From: a virus
Length of the DNA stretch: 20,531 nt
Direction: 5' to 3' (one strand)
Virus record (IMG/VR): IMGVR_UViG_3300017971_000862
Coordinates: 1 to 20,531 of that record
Of the stretch, positions 4,944 through 12,798 are shown in pieces. The first letter of the stretch is position 1; the number at the start of each line of letters is the position of its first letter. A program made the position numbers and the translations under genes. The notes beneath the pieces are model-generated. The model was not told where the DNA came from. It saw nothing but the letters and a program-made list of their open reading frames with translations, and ran no database searches.

Positions 4944-5132
4944 ATGAAAAAAAATACACATGGCGGTCGGCGCAAGGGCGCAGGATTAAAACCAAAGCAC
5001 ACCAACCCAGAAGTGAAAGTCAGAACTAAGAAATTCCGAGCAACCGATGAGTCCTGGAAGCGCTTTCAGCAACTTCTACCCACAGATTCTGAGGAGGCAT
5101 TTGATCTTTTACTTGAACTACTAGATGCCTGA
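4944..5132 (+). CDS. Small basic protein with a GGRRKGAG motif, 62 aa
   Basis: The N-terminus has HGGRRKGAGLKPK, a version of the GGxRxGAGRPK motif common in small phage and plasmid DNA-binding proteins. It is followed by a strand-like segment (VKVRTKKFRATDESW) and a helical acidic C-terminus (SEEAFDLLLELLDA). The overall layout is compatible with a ribbon-helix-helix-type or related DNA-binding protein, but this is not proved. It is the last gene of the plus-strand array and is followed by a strong terminator. It could regulate the promoter dyads, being the most DNA-binding-like gene of the array. Confidence 0.8.
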   Translation: MKKNTHGGRRKGAGLKPKHTNPEVKVRTKKFRATDESWKRFQQLLPTDSEEAFDLLLELLDA

Positions 5133-5163
5133 CGCCGGCAACATAGACAAAACCAACTATACA

Positions 5164-5195
5164 AAAACCGGATCCCGAGCCTGGGATCCGGTTTT
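5164..5195. terminator. Bidirectional intrinsic terminator between converging operons
   Basis: AAAACCGGATCCC and GGGATCCGGTTTT form a perfect 13-base-pair stem with a six-base GAGCCT loop. Reading plus, TTTT ends the stem; reading minus, TTTTT does. It lies 31 bases after the last plus-strand stop and about 150 bases beyond the last minus-strand stop, as expected for a shared terminator at a convergent junction. Confidence 0.9.
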
Positions 5196-5346
5196 ATAGT
5201 AGCAATTCCACTTGCATTTTTTTTGCACCGGCCTCAATGCGCATTGCACCAACCGCTCCCCAGGCATCGCAACTATTGACCAGCCGCCCACCAAGGATCC
5301 CAAAGATTTGTTTCGACTATAGGGACCACAACCAGATCAAAACAGC
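5196..5346. other. Convergent intergenic spacer
   Basis: No gene is seen. A run of eight T at 5217-5224 follows a weak four-base-pair hairpin (GCAA and TTGC) and could be a backup terminator on the plus strand. CAATGCGCATTG at 5235-5246 is a perfect 12-bp palindrome of unknown use. Confidence 0.5.
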
Positions 5347-5991
5347 CTACTTAGAATCTTCAAACTCAGACCCCAGGGAGTCCATTTTATAATGGCCATC
5401 GGTAAAGACCAAATAGACCTCGGGGGAATAATCGCTCACAGTCGCCGCGATGCGGGTCAGCTTGATCACGTACCCCGATGAAACCGTTGTATTAACCCCA
5501 TCCATCTCGGCGACATCTAACAATTTATGTTTGCCAGATTCAGACCCATCCAGAATATATTCAGCCGTAAACGGGCTCCCAGGCACTACCGCCCATGTGC
5601 CATCGATACCCGCGGCGATCGCGTCAACCTGGAACCGAATGCGATCGCCGGTCGAATTCGATGGGATTGACCAGTGGATGTGATAATCTAAAGCCGACTG
5701 CAGCTCCATCGCATGCGCAGTCTGAATGAAGACATAGACCAGCTCATTAAGATCAAATCCTAAAATCGGGAAAAGGACCCCACTAACAATCCCATAATCC
5801 CAAGTGCGCCAAGTGGGAGCCTGTGATGGTGGTATCCGCAACTGAGCGATCGATACACGAATGTCCTCATAACCGAAGGAACCCAAGTCAAAACCAGACT
5901 CGACCTCCTCGAGCAACGCAACCCGCTCCTCGAGCGCCGCGATATGCGCATTCACGCGGCGCATAAAATCGTCAAAATCTTTAGGACCCAT
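5347..5991 (-). CDS. Virion-associated protein at the end of the late operon, 214 aa
   Basis: The N-terminus (MGPKDFDDFMRRVNAHIAALEERVALLEEV) is a coiled coil, which suggests a trimer as in tail fibres. The rest is beta-rich, with ALDYHIHWSIP near the middle. That HxHW motif is found in a family of beta-sandwich phage structural proteins that I recall but could not search. I chose the ATG at 5991 because GAGAGGTGG lies upstream and because translation from further upstream would run through the end of the previous gene. The overlap with that gene is 11 bases. It is likely a tail-tip or fibre component, or a head-fibre protein; the role is uncertain. Confidence 0.75.
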   Translation of the reverse strand: MGPKDFDDFMRRVNAHIAALEERVALLEEVESGFDLGSFGYEDIRVSIAQLRIPPSQAPTWRTWDYGIVSGVLFPILGFDLNELVYVFIQTAHAMELQSALDYHIHWSIPSNSTGDRIRFQVDAIAAGIDGTWAVVPGSPFTAEYILDGSESGKHKLLDVAEMDGVNTTVSSGYVIKLTRIAATVSDYSPEVYLVFTDGHYKMDSLGSEFEDSK

Positions 5992-7147
5992 CCAGCACCA
6001 CCTCTCTGGTTGTGATATCAACAATAAAAGCATCTTCAGCACTAGGATCGGACCAATAGACATTAACCGCTTCGATTTTCACGACTCGGTCATCCGGATA
6101 AACCGCCAAAGCCAAATCGCCCGGTTTAAACGTTTTGCGCCCCGCAATCTCAATGGGAGAATAGAACTGGTCCCCCGTTTGGATGATCTCGAATTCTAGC
6201 CTTTCCTGAATTCGCTTATCGGCTAATTTTAAGTTACCCCGATAAACGCGACCGGCTGCTGTTTTTTCTTGACGGGCATCCACAAAAGTCTCGATGTCAT
6301 AATTCAGCGCGTAATCATCACCGAAGACAGTCGAGGTCTCGCGCTGATTGCCGCGCCCTTCCCCTGCAGAAATAGCGACTGATGCCTTAGCACCGGTCCG
6401 AAATAAGCGAGGATTTCGCATGGTATTTTTTTCGAGCGAGAAGACAACCTGATCCGATCCGCTCGATTTATCCACCCCCAACTGGCCAGGGTAAAACTCA
6501 AAAAGCCAATCGTCTCCACCAAGCCAAGTCAGCCCAAAGTCACCCCCCGCCTTATTGATAACTTTCTGGAGCGAGGCCAGAAGCCGCCCCCCCCGAAAGC
6601 TGATCGATGAAATATTACCCGCGCCGTAATCATAGCCAAGCTGAATGTCATAACCCATCCCAGGCAATAAATCACCATTCCGAAGCCGCCCATTCGAAAT
6701 CGAAGCCAGCGCGGTGCAATTATAAGCAACCAGCAATTTAAGAATGGTTTCAGCAGCAACATTCTCAAAAGTTGAGCGGTTCACAGTTCCAGAATACCAC
6801 TCGATCGAGCGCAAATCTAAAATGTGATTGATCCCTGGAGCGGTAAATTCAATAAAGGAAACCCCATTCTCATCCGTTGACAAAACCCAATCGCGCAGGA
6901 TCGCCAGATAGGACCGGACAAAGCCACCCTCCGCACTGGCCAGATTCAAGGATAGATTCCTAATCATAACTTCGATAATATCGAATTCAGCAAAATCAGT
7001 CGCACCATCCGTCTCCACATTCATCGCAAAGACCAACGGCTCTGCCGAATTCACCTCATCGGTATAACGCGCCCAAATAACAGGGACAAAACCCTTCTTC
7101 AGTACCCCCGCTCGATCATAGACTCGCAAATAAAGCTCATATGCCAT
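5981..7147 (-). CDS. Gp37-like tail hub or baseplate protein, 388 aa
   Basis: Resembles the siphovirus ReqiPepy6 Gp37-like family: an N-terminal domain of beta strands (YELYLRVYDRAG, VIWARYTDEVN) binding short turns, a middle segment with ETILKLLVAYN, then a C-terminal region with RRVYRGNLK-type strands and GRKTFKPGDLALAVYPD before a final ITTREVVLD. Genes of this family lie directly downstream of the distal tail protein and are thought to form the tail-tip hub that links the tube to receptor-binding parts. The position here, two genes after Dit, fits. The start at 7147 has no strong ribosome binding site. Family identity comes from recalled patterns. Confidence 0.75.
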   Translation of the reverse strand: MAYELYLRVYDRAGVLKKGFVPVIWARYTDEVNSAEPLVFAMNVETDGATDFAEFDIIEVMIRNLSLNLASAEGGFVRSYLAILRDWVLSTDENGVSFIEFTAPGINHILDLRSIEWYSGTVNRSTFENVAAETILKLLVAYNCTALASISNGRLRNGDLLPGMGYDIQLGYDYGAGNISSISFRGGRLLASLQKVINKAGGDFGLTWLGGDDWLFEFYPGQLGVDKSSGSDQVVFSLEKNTMRNPRLFRTGAKASVAISAGEGRGNQRETSTVFGDDYALNYDIETFVDARQEKTAAGRVYRGNLKLADKRIQERLEFEIIQTGDQFYSPIEIAGRKTFKPGDLALAVYPDDRVVKIEAVNVYWSDPSAEDAFIVDITTREVVLDGS

Positions 7148-7153
7148 GACAGA

Positions 7154-8122
7154 TCAAAAACGGATCGCAATGAACGAAAAACCCAAATCCGTCAAGGATC
7201 CGGCAGATCTGGTCGTTACATCAAAATAATTATTACTCTGAGGATTCCACTGACAATCATAATCACCCGCAATGCCGTTTATAGTAGCAACCACAACCAT
7301 CGCAGAATCGTTTAAATTATGCGTAACGCGAAAACGACCGATCGAAACCCTGGATGAAGACCACCCCGAAGGCAATATAACTGACAATCCGGTATCATCG
7401 ACCTCGCCCGCATAAATACCACTATCAGAATTAAAAACATTGAAAAACGATGCCTTTGCAGGAAGTACCGCATCATCGGCAATTTGAGCAGTATCAACCG
7501 CATCATCGGCAATTTGAGCAGTATCAACCGCATCATCGGCAATTTGAGCAGTATCAACCGCATCATCGGCAATCTTGGAATTCGTAACCGCATCATCGAC
7601 AATTTCTTCAGTATTGACCACCGCGGTCGACCTTCGAAAAACCCGCGTATCCGTAATTGAGATCACACCCCCAGTTGTAATCGTAAAAGTTGCGAGGGAA
7701 ATCTCCCAGGTTGTGCCGAAGGCTTGCACAACCGCAGGAATTGCAGCCACCCCATCTGCGCTGATTTTGTAAGCGATCCGAGTGCGCGCTTCCAAAGCAC
7801 CACCACCGGTCCCCGCCCAATTGGTCTGCAAAACTACCCGCCCCCCCGTTGTACCGATGGCCGGAGTAGAGATGGCAATATTCACCGCGGCATCATTAAA
7901 ATATAAACCATAACAAACCCCTGAACCTGTATCGACCTGGATGGGGGAAGCCACACCGGTCACTTCCAGCTCATTTAAAACACCCTTGGAAATCCCCTCG
8001 AGGGTCGGATCCTGAATCTTGAAATAAGCAGCCAACATATATCTGGCATCGGCCTCACCCAACTCACTCGCCCCATCACCCAAGCCCGCAACGGTCGACC
8101 ACGGCCATGATTTCTCGGTCAT
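7154..8122 (-). CDS. Tail fibre-like protein with ADDAVDTAQI repeats, 322 aa
   Basis: Begins MTEKSWPWSTVAGLGDGA, a type of N-terminus common in phage proteins that attach to the tail tip. A beta-rich region follows, then repeats of ADDAVDTAQI (about residues 168-217), each ten residues, as in the repeat shafts of trimeric fibres. The C-terminal part (VTHNLNDSAMVVVATING and on) looks like a beta-sandwich tip that would contact the host surface. AGGAG lies six bases before the start and overlaps the stop of the distal tail gene. Receptor binding is an inference from position and repeat architecture. Confidence 0.8.
   Translation of the reverse strand: MTEKSWPWSTVAGLGDGASELGEADARYMLAAYFKIQDPTLEGISKGVLNELEVTGVASPIQVDTGSGVCYGLYFNDAAVNIAISTPAIGTTGGRVVLQTNWAGTGGGALEARTRIAYKISADGVAAIPAVVQAFGTTWEISLATFTITTGGVISITDTRVFRRSTAVVNTEEIVDDAVTNSKIADDAVDTAQIADDAVDTAQIADDAVDTAQIADDAVLPAKASFFNVFNSDSGIYAGEVDDTGLSVILPSGWSSSRVSIGRFRVTHNLNDSAMVVVATINGIAGDYDCQWNPQSNNYFDVTTRSAGSLTDLGFSFIAIRF
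7471..7620 (-). repeat. 30-bp tandem repeats encoding the fibre shaft
   Basis: Three exact 30-bp units at 7471-7500, 7501-7530 and 7531-7560, then two degenerate units at 7561-7590 and 7591-7620. Each unit is ten codons, so any change in copy number keeps the frame. The identity of the three central units at nucleotide level indicates recent expansion. Confidence 0.95.
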
Positions 8123-8131
8123 AATAAACTC

Positions 8132-9079
8132 CTAAATAGCAAAATAACGATCATAATAACGCAACGAAACCTGCGTCTCAGAATCCACCGATGAACCTAC
8201 TACCAGAATATTGTTCTGGCCTGTAGCATAAGCACCGGTTGAGAGCCGCTCACCCGCGGGAGCCAAATGCCAACTCGCCAAATCGGAATCAGTACTCAAG
8301 TACTGATCAACAGCAACGCCATCTTGATCCCGAATCGTTTTAGAATCGCGCCTGGGTGCATTCGACAAATCGATCTCGACCCACTCCGCACTGCTGGAAA
8401 GTACCAGGCCGCCATTGGAGCGCAAATCGATGATCTCGCCCGTGGTCGCATTCATAATATAAAAATCTGAGATTGGACCAACCACTCGGATGACCGGATA
8501 CTCTGGAGCCGCCAACCACGAGAGATCGGCATAATTGATGGTCTTTGTTAAATTAAGCGTATCGGTCCCAATACCCCATGGAATAGGCCAAGGGATCGCC
8601 CAACCCAGATTTGAGCCTGATGAACCCGCCAAATCAAAAATCTCAGTTATCAGAGTGGGATTATATAAACGCGGGTCGGAGGCCTTAAAAATTCCAGAAA
8701 CTTGTTCAACCCGCCCGGCACGATCATGCCAGGATAACTCGCCATCGATAACCACATCGAGAGCGCGCACCCGATCAACAAAATCAAAAACAAGCTGGAC
8801 CGGGTCATCAACCCGCGGGATGAAGACCGATATCAACTCAGACCTCAAATCTCGATAATCGGCCAAATCCGAGCCTTTGATGGTCCAACTGAAATCACAA
8901 TAGCGGGGATTCATACGAAAGCCCAAATCCGTGTCACCATAAACCTGCAGGGGAGTGCGCTGCGCTAACCGGTCAATTTGAGCCATACCCAGATCATAAT
9001 TGTTCAAGCGAATTTGATCCCGATTTAAATCAAATGATTGATTGGCTATGTTTGCAGTCAGGCCAGGAATATCGCTCAT
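8132..9079 (-). CDS. Distal tail protein (Dit-like), 315 aa
   Basis: Located between tape measure and fibre genes, the usual Dit position. The N-terminal third has the Dit pattern of an early beta domain (LNRDQIRLNNYDLG, RMNPRYCDFSWTIKGSD), then ELISVFIPRVDDPVQLVF, IDGELSWHDRAGRVEQVSGIFKASDPRLYNP; SDPRLY before a C-terminal domain is typical. Proteins of this family form a hexameric ring at the tail tip that joins the tube to hub and fibres. GGAG lies about eight bases before the ATG; the start overlaps the tape measure stop by one base (TAATG). Confidence 0.85.
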   Translation of the reverse strand: MSDIPGLTANIANQSFDLNRDQIRLNNYDLGMAQIDRLAQRTPLQVYGDTDLGFRMNPRYCDFSWTIKGSDLADYRDLRSELISVFIPRVDDPVQLVFDFVDRVRALDVVIDGELSWHDRAGRVEQVSGIFKASDPRLYNPTLITEIFDLAGSSGSNLGWAIPWPIPWGIGTDTLNLTKTINYADLSWLAAPEYPVIRVVGPISDFYIMNATTGEIIDLRSNGGLVLSSSAEWVEIDLSNAPRRDSKTIRDQDGVAVDQYLSTDSDLASWHLAPAGERLSTGAYATGQNNILVVGSSVDSETQVSLRYYDRYFAI

Positions 9080-11253
9080 TAGGGGATCTCCGAAAGCCGA
9101 TCTAAATGACGGGAAGCGCGCAGCACCCGCAATGGGTCTTGATTTGTATGTACATTCGTAACTGGGCTGTAATTGGTAGTCGAGCCGCTCTCAGATGTCA
9201 AACCACCCATCATGGGGTTTAGAGCCGGATTAAGACTCATCGATGGAGAACCGATCAAACCATTCTGATCGAGCAACGTATTAAAACCCTTCAGCGCCTT
9301 ATTGATACCCAGAAGACCCAATTCAAATGGAGTGGGGGAGCCTGGGGTGAACGCAGATGGAAGCTCTAGCTTTTTCAATTTGCTAATCAACGATTGCACC
9401 GCTGACGTTACGAATTGGATCGCGCTCTTGATATTATCGAAGGCATCCTTCAAACCCGACAAAACCGTTTCAGACAAATATTTTAACGGAGGTTCCATGT
9501 CTTCTTTGACTACCCGAACCAAGCTCTCGAAGATAGGAATGATATTATTTTGAACGAATTCCCAGACAGTCCGCAATGCGGGCTCAAGGGTATTCTCCCA
9601 AATACCAGCCAGCGCCTGCAGCGCCAATGTTCCAGCCACATTAAACAAATCCCAGAGCGACTCAAAGAGTGGCATTAGATCCCCATCGATGAAGGACCAC
9701 ACCGCATCGAGCGCAGGCTGAAGGGTATTAGTCCAAAAATCAGACAGAGTCTGGATGGCTGCGGTCAGTTTTTCCTGAATAAAAGGAATTAAAGTATCTC
9801 GCACAAACGGGATGAGGACCGTAGACAACCAAGACCACACTCGCTCAATTGCAGGCAGTAATGTGTTTTCCCAGAAAGCCTTTAATACATTGATGGCCGC
9901 GGGGATATTGACTTGCAACCAAGCCTTGAGTTGATCAAAAATGGGCTTACCGGTTCCTTCCCACCATTCAGTCAATGCAGTGCGGATCCCGCCCCAATCA
10001 TTCTCCCAGGCATTTCTCAAGAGAGCCACAATCGCAATGATCGCACCAATCGTCAGAATGATGGGAGCCAGGGATGCCACAAAGCTCACGATAATCGGAA
10101 TAATAACGGACAGAACGGTCAGCCCCAAAGCGATCAGAACATCATTCATCGAAACAAATCCGGAAATTGACTCCCAGATGGGCGCAAGCGCCTCGGTCAC
10201 TTTATCGATAATACCCTGGAAGCCAGCAACCAACTCCTGAAACTTAATCGTTAGCAAAGCAGCTTCAACCGCATTCATCCCCAGCGCCTGACCAATTTCA
10301 AAGATTAGCAGCTTGAAACTTTCTAACGGGTCAGCACCCGAAGCAAGCGCCTCGATGAAACCAGCAAACGATTCGCCAATCACAGTCACCACTTCAGCCA
10401 CTGGCGCAACCGCCGCAATGACCAGCGGGAATACCGATTCGGCCAGATCCATGAATAAGCCCTGGAAGGTTTCTAAAATGGGCAGCGCAAAACCGCCCAA
10501 CATCGCTATGAAATTCTCCCAACGCGCAGATTGGACCCGGCTCGCATTGGCAAGCTGGTCATTAGTATTCACGAAATCCCCCGCAATTGCATCGGTCTGC
10601 TCCATCAACAAAGCCAGACGCGCCTGAGTCAAAGCCGCCTGATCTAATTCGCCAGTTGTATCGGCTAATCCTAATGCCAGAGCCTTAGCCTCAACCGCGG
10701 CAGCATTCATTGAAACACCATACCGCTCAATCGGGTCAGCTTCCCCCCGCAAAGCCGCATTGACCGCGGTCATCGCATCATCAACATCCGTGTTAAATAT
10801 AGACGCCATATCCGCGGCTCGGGAAGCCAGATCGATGGTCGCATCCGCGGCCGCATTCGCCTCGAGGCCATAGTTCTGGAGCATCGCCCCCGTTTGTGCA
10901 GCAAGCTGATTAAATGCCGCCTCCGATAAACCAGCCGAATCAGCCGCGGTTTTACCAAAAGCCTGAATTTCAGCCGCGGCATCGCCAAAAACCACCGTGC
11001 TGGCATTCAGCGCCTCGTTAAGATTCGAGGCAGCCGGGATCGCTTGCGAGGCGATCGCAGCCACACCAACCCCAACAGCCACAACTCCAGCAGCCAAGCC
11101 AGCAGCGACAACCTTGCCAGCCTTTTTTACATTAGCAGAAATCCCGTCTAACGCCTTCGAGACTTTACCCCGCGCAGAAGCCAAATCACCATCTAATTTG
11201 TCCAGAGTTGCTCGAATAGGGATGAACGCTTCGCCCAATGGCTGACTGGTCAT
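9079..11253 (-). CDS. Tape measure protein, 724 aa
   Basis: The largest gene here, after the tail chaperone, in the standard position. The N-terminus is helical with a long glycine/alanine hydrophobic segment (about residues 47-70). A typical tape-measure block follows: FGKTAADSAGLSEAAFNQLAAQ at 99-120, GEADPIERYGVSMN at 170-183, ARWENFIAMLGG at 243-254. Strong hydrophobic segments at about 372-412 could cross the host membrane during DNA injection. Three repeats of the type WENTLLPAIERVW occur at about 461, 507 and 552. Tape measure length sets tail length. ATGA overlap with the chaperone reading frame upstream. No peptidase or lysozyme domain is seen. Confidence 0.95.
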   Translation of the reverse strand: MTSQPLGEAFIPIRATLDKLDGDLASARGKVSKALDGISANVKKAGKVVAAGLAAGVVAVGVGVAAIASQAIPAASNLNEALNASTVVFGDAAAEIQAFGKTAADSAGLSEAAFNQLAAQTGAMLQNYGLEANAAADATIDLASRAADMASIFNTDVDDAMTAVNAALRGEADPIERYGVSMNAAAVEAKALALGLADTTGELDQAALTQARLALLMEQTDAIAGDFVNTNDQLANASRVQSARWENFIAMLGGFALPILETFQGLFMDLAESVFPLVIAAVAPVAEVVTVIGESFAGFIEALASGADPLESFKLLIFEIGQALGMNAVEAALLTIKFQELVAGFQGIIDKVTEALAPIWESISGFVSMNDVLIALGLTVLSVIIPIIVSFVASLAPIILTIGAIIAIVALLRNAWENDWGGIRTALTEWWEGTGKPIFDQLKAWLQVNIPAAINVLKAFWENTLLPAIERVWSWLSTVLIPFVRDTLIPFIQEKLTAAIQTLSDFWTNTLQPALDAVWSFIDGDLMPLFESLWDLFNVAGTLALQALAGIWENTLEPALRTVWEFVQNNIIPIFESLVRVVKEDMEPPLKYLSETVLSGLKDAFDNIKSAIQFVTSAVQSLISKLKKLELPSAFTPGSPTPFELGLLGINKALKGFNTLLDQNGLIGSPSMSLNPALNPMMGGLTSESGSTTNYSPVTNVHTNQDPLRVLRASRHLDRLSEIP

Positions 11254-11600
11254 GAATTGGAAACCTTTTTCATTTGTTGGTTAATTATTTCTAAATTAGA
11301 CGGGGAAGCCATCGCCTTAAATTCTTCTTGGCGGTTTTGTAATTCACGACCCGTCAACGGCTTCGCCGGTCTTGCCGCTAGTAGAGTGTGCAAAGCCGGT
11401 ATTCTTTTCTGACGGGATAACATCGCAATATCCCAGGCCAGCTTAAGATTGACGCGCTGTTTACGCTCCGAACGCCAAAGGTAAGCATCGATCGCCAAAT
11501 GAGTCTCTTTCGGCGTAAGATCCCAGAACTCAGCCACTGAGATCCCCGCACGCAATGCCTCAATGAGGAGCCGCTCAAGATCAAACGGCTCCCCGTTTAG
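11250..11600 (-). CDS. Tail assembly chaperone T extension, read by -1 frameshift
   Basis: This frame has no good start codon of its own; the first candidate is a TTG at 11555 without a ribosome binding site. It continues the upstream chaperone in the -1 frame from the slippery site at 11600-11606, adding 116 residues (LNGEPFDLERLLIEAL, then RAGISVAEFWDLTPKETHLAIDAY). The frameshifted product would be 239 residues. GISVAEFWDLTPKE is typical of the T part, which binds tape measure or tube proteins during tail assembly in lambda-like phages. The stop overlaps the tape measure start (ATGA). Confidence 0.85.
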   Translation of the reverse strand, partial: LNGEPFDLERLLIEALRAGISVAEFWDLTPKETHLAIDAYLWRSERKQRVNLKLAWDIAMLSRQKRIPALHTLLAARPAKPLTGRELQNRQEEFKAMASPSNLEIINQQMKKVSNS

Positions 11601-11606
11601 TTTTTT
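11565..11606 (-). promoter_or_regulatory. Programmed -1 ribosomal frameshift signal
   Basis: On the minus strand the heptamer A AAA AAC (11600-11606) sits in frame at the last two codons of the G-like gene, directly before TAA. Five bases downstream GGGGAGCCG (11586-11594) pairs with CGGCTCCTC (11565-11573), nine pairs with one G-T wobble, around a 12-base loop. Heptamer, spacing and stem-loop are those of canonical -1 sites, and the following open frame is the -1 frame. Confidence 0.92.
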
Positions 11607-11968
11607 GAATCTTCATCCTCGAACTCGGCATCAATCGACTCGTCACCTTTGGCGATAACTTCACCGATCGCTTCGAAGACATTCGAGGCAATGATCGTGA
11701 ATCCATATTTATCTAGAATTTCATAAGCATCATCCATGGTCACTCGTTTACCGCCCGAGCGATGATACCGCCGCGCCGCTTCCATACCAGCCTGCAGCAA
11801 TACCGCCACCTCGAAGATGCCAGAGCCACCATCTTGAAAACCATTCAAAACACCGATGATGCCCTTCTCCATAACGCGCTCCGCATTCGCAATCGCCCGG
11901 TTGGAATAAAGCAGCTCGATCTCGCGGTCCGAAGTGATAATCGTTTTTTGCCCAATTTTATTTACCAT
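11597..11968 (-). CDS. Tail assembly chaperone G-like protein, 123 aa
   Basis: Lies between the tail tube gene and the tape measure, like gpG of lambda. The sequence (REIELLYSNRAIANAERVMEKGI, AVLLQAGMEAARRYH, MDDAYEILDKYG) matches the helical pattern of small tail assembly chaperones in which a tube of helices coats the tape measure. An acidic C-terminus (DAEFEDEDSKN) leads into the frameshift site. Start overlaps the tail tube stop (TAATG), with GAGGTGG about seven bases upstream. Most ribosomes would make this short product and a few the GT fusion. Confidence 0.9.
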   Translation of the reverse strand: MVNKIGQKTIITSDREIELLYSNRAIANAERVMEKGIIGVLNGFQDGGSGIFEVAVLLQAGMEAARRYHRSGGKRVTMDDAYEILDKYGFTIIASNVFEAIGEVIAKGDESIDAEFEDEDSKN

Positions 11969-12369
11969 TACGAACCCACCTCAACCCAGAATCCATCCAG
12001 AGTCAGAGAGATCGAAATGGTACTCTCCGCTTGATCGGGGAAGGTTTCAGAAATAGAGTCAACCTTCGCCGTTGCGGTTTCAACAACTACATCTTCTTCT
12101 TGGCGCGCAATCAAGATTAAATCGCCATTCCGATTAGCATCTCTTAAAGCCAGATAACCAGCATCCGATGAAACATAAACCGCATCCAACGAAACGGTCG
12201 AAGAATACCGACCGGGCTCCACGCGCTGAGCGCGGGAATCTTTACAGGAATTATCGATCGTATCCGAGGTCTCTTCGATGGTCGCATCGCGCTGACAACC
12301 GACCGCCTCATAGGATGGGACCGATGGCGTCCCCGTATTAACCAAAAGTAACAAATCTGCACCGTTCAT
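11968..12369 (-). CDS. Tail tube protein, paralogue 1, 133 aa
   Basis: Major tail protein of the siphovirus tube type. Conserved motifs GCQRDATIEETSDTID, SCKDSRAQRVEPGRYSST and FPDQAESTISISLTLDG are typical of tube subunits that stack in rings. I chose the ATG at 12369 because TTTGGAGG lies five to seven bases upstream and because its paralogue begins at the same residue (MNG). Position directly before the chaperone genes is the usual place for the main tube gene, so this is the more likely principal subunit. About 77 of 126 aligned residues are identical to the second copy, counted by hand. Confidence 0.88.
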   Translation of the reverse strand: MNGADLLLLVNTGTPSVPSYEAVGCQRDATIEETSDTIDNSCKDSRAQRVEPGRYSSTVSLDAVYVSSDAGYLALRDANRNGDLILIARQEEDVVVETATAKVDSISETFPDQAESTISISLTLDGFWVEVGS

Positions 12370-12384
12370 TTCAGCCTCCAAAAA

Positions 12385-12798
12385 TTACAATTTCCGAGCA
12401 AGTACGCTCACCGATACAATCCGACCATAATAATCCGTTTCATTTGCGACAACTGGACCACGCGCATCGGATACTTCCACATTATAACCAACCATTACAA
12501 ACGGCTTACGATGAAATAAAAACCGCACCCGCCATGCCATCGCCTCAACCACATCGGATGAACCCGCGGCCGGAGCATAGCATCGCACATCCCGAATGGC
12601 ACTGACCGCCTCGCCGTTTTTGGTGTCTTGGGGGATTTGAGAAGGTTCACCACACGAAACAATCAAGGGATAAACCGCATCGCCGGGAACCGGATCGATC
12701 GTGAATATTCCAGGCTCGCCATTGTAGGGCTTCAGCATCGCAACCAATACAGCATCAGCCACCAAAACATCATAGATGGGAGTTGTAAAGATGCTCAT
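12385..12798 (-). CDS. Tail terminator (DUF3168-like), 137 aa
   Basis: The pattern IYDVLVADAVLVAMLKPYNG, IFTIDPVPGDAVYPLIVSCGE, then VVEAMAWRVRFLFHRKPF matches DUF3168-type proteins, which cap the tube and join it to the head. It sits between a gp10-like gene and the tube gene, in accord with the HK97-type order. ATGA overlap with the upstream gp10-like gene and GAGG four bases before the ATG. Length is typical for the family. Confidence 0.85.
   Translation of the reverse strand: MSIFTTPIYDVLVADAVLVAMLKPYNGEPGIFTIDPVPGDAVYPLIVSCGEPSQIPQDTKNGEAVSAIRDVRCYAPAAGSSDVVEAMAWRVRFLFHRKPFVMVGYNVEVSDARGPVVANETDYYGRIVSVSVLARKL

Noticed and set aside
4638-5005. Minus-strand open frames of 84-90 codons under the array genes
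   Set aside because: They have no ribosome binding site and lie opposite genes with full promoter and start signals; they reflect skewed base composition.
5314-5324. CGACTATAGGG resembling the end of a T7-class promoter
   Set aside because: The match is short, the upstream part of such promoters is missing, and no gene lies downstream on that strand.
7471-7620. Tandem 30-bp repeats as a CRISPR array
   Set aside because: There are no spacers between units and the repeats are in frame inside a fibre gene, so they encode a protein repeat.
1693-11058. Four copies of GCGATCGC (1693, 5615, 5641, 11051), the cyanobacterial HIP1 octamer
   Set aside because: More than expected by chance, but too few to claim a cyanobacterial host, and codon use favouring GCG, ATC and CGC could produce them.
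11250-11555. Independent 101-aa gene starting at TTG 11555
   Set aside because: No ribosome binding site, and the frame is open back to a canonical frameshift signal, so it is better read as the GT extension.
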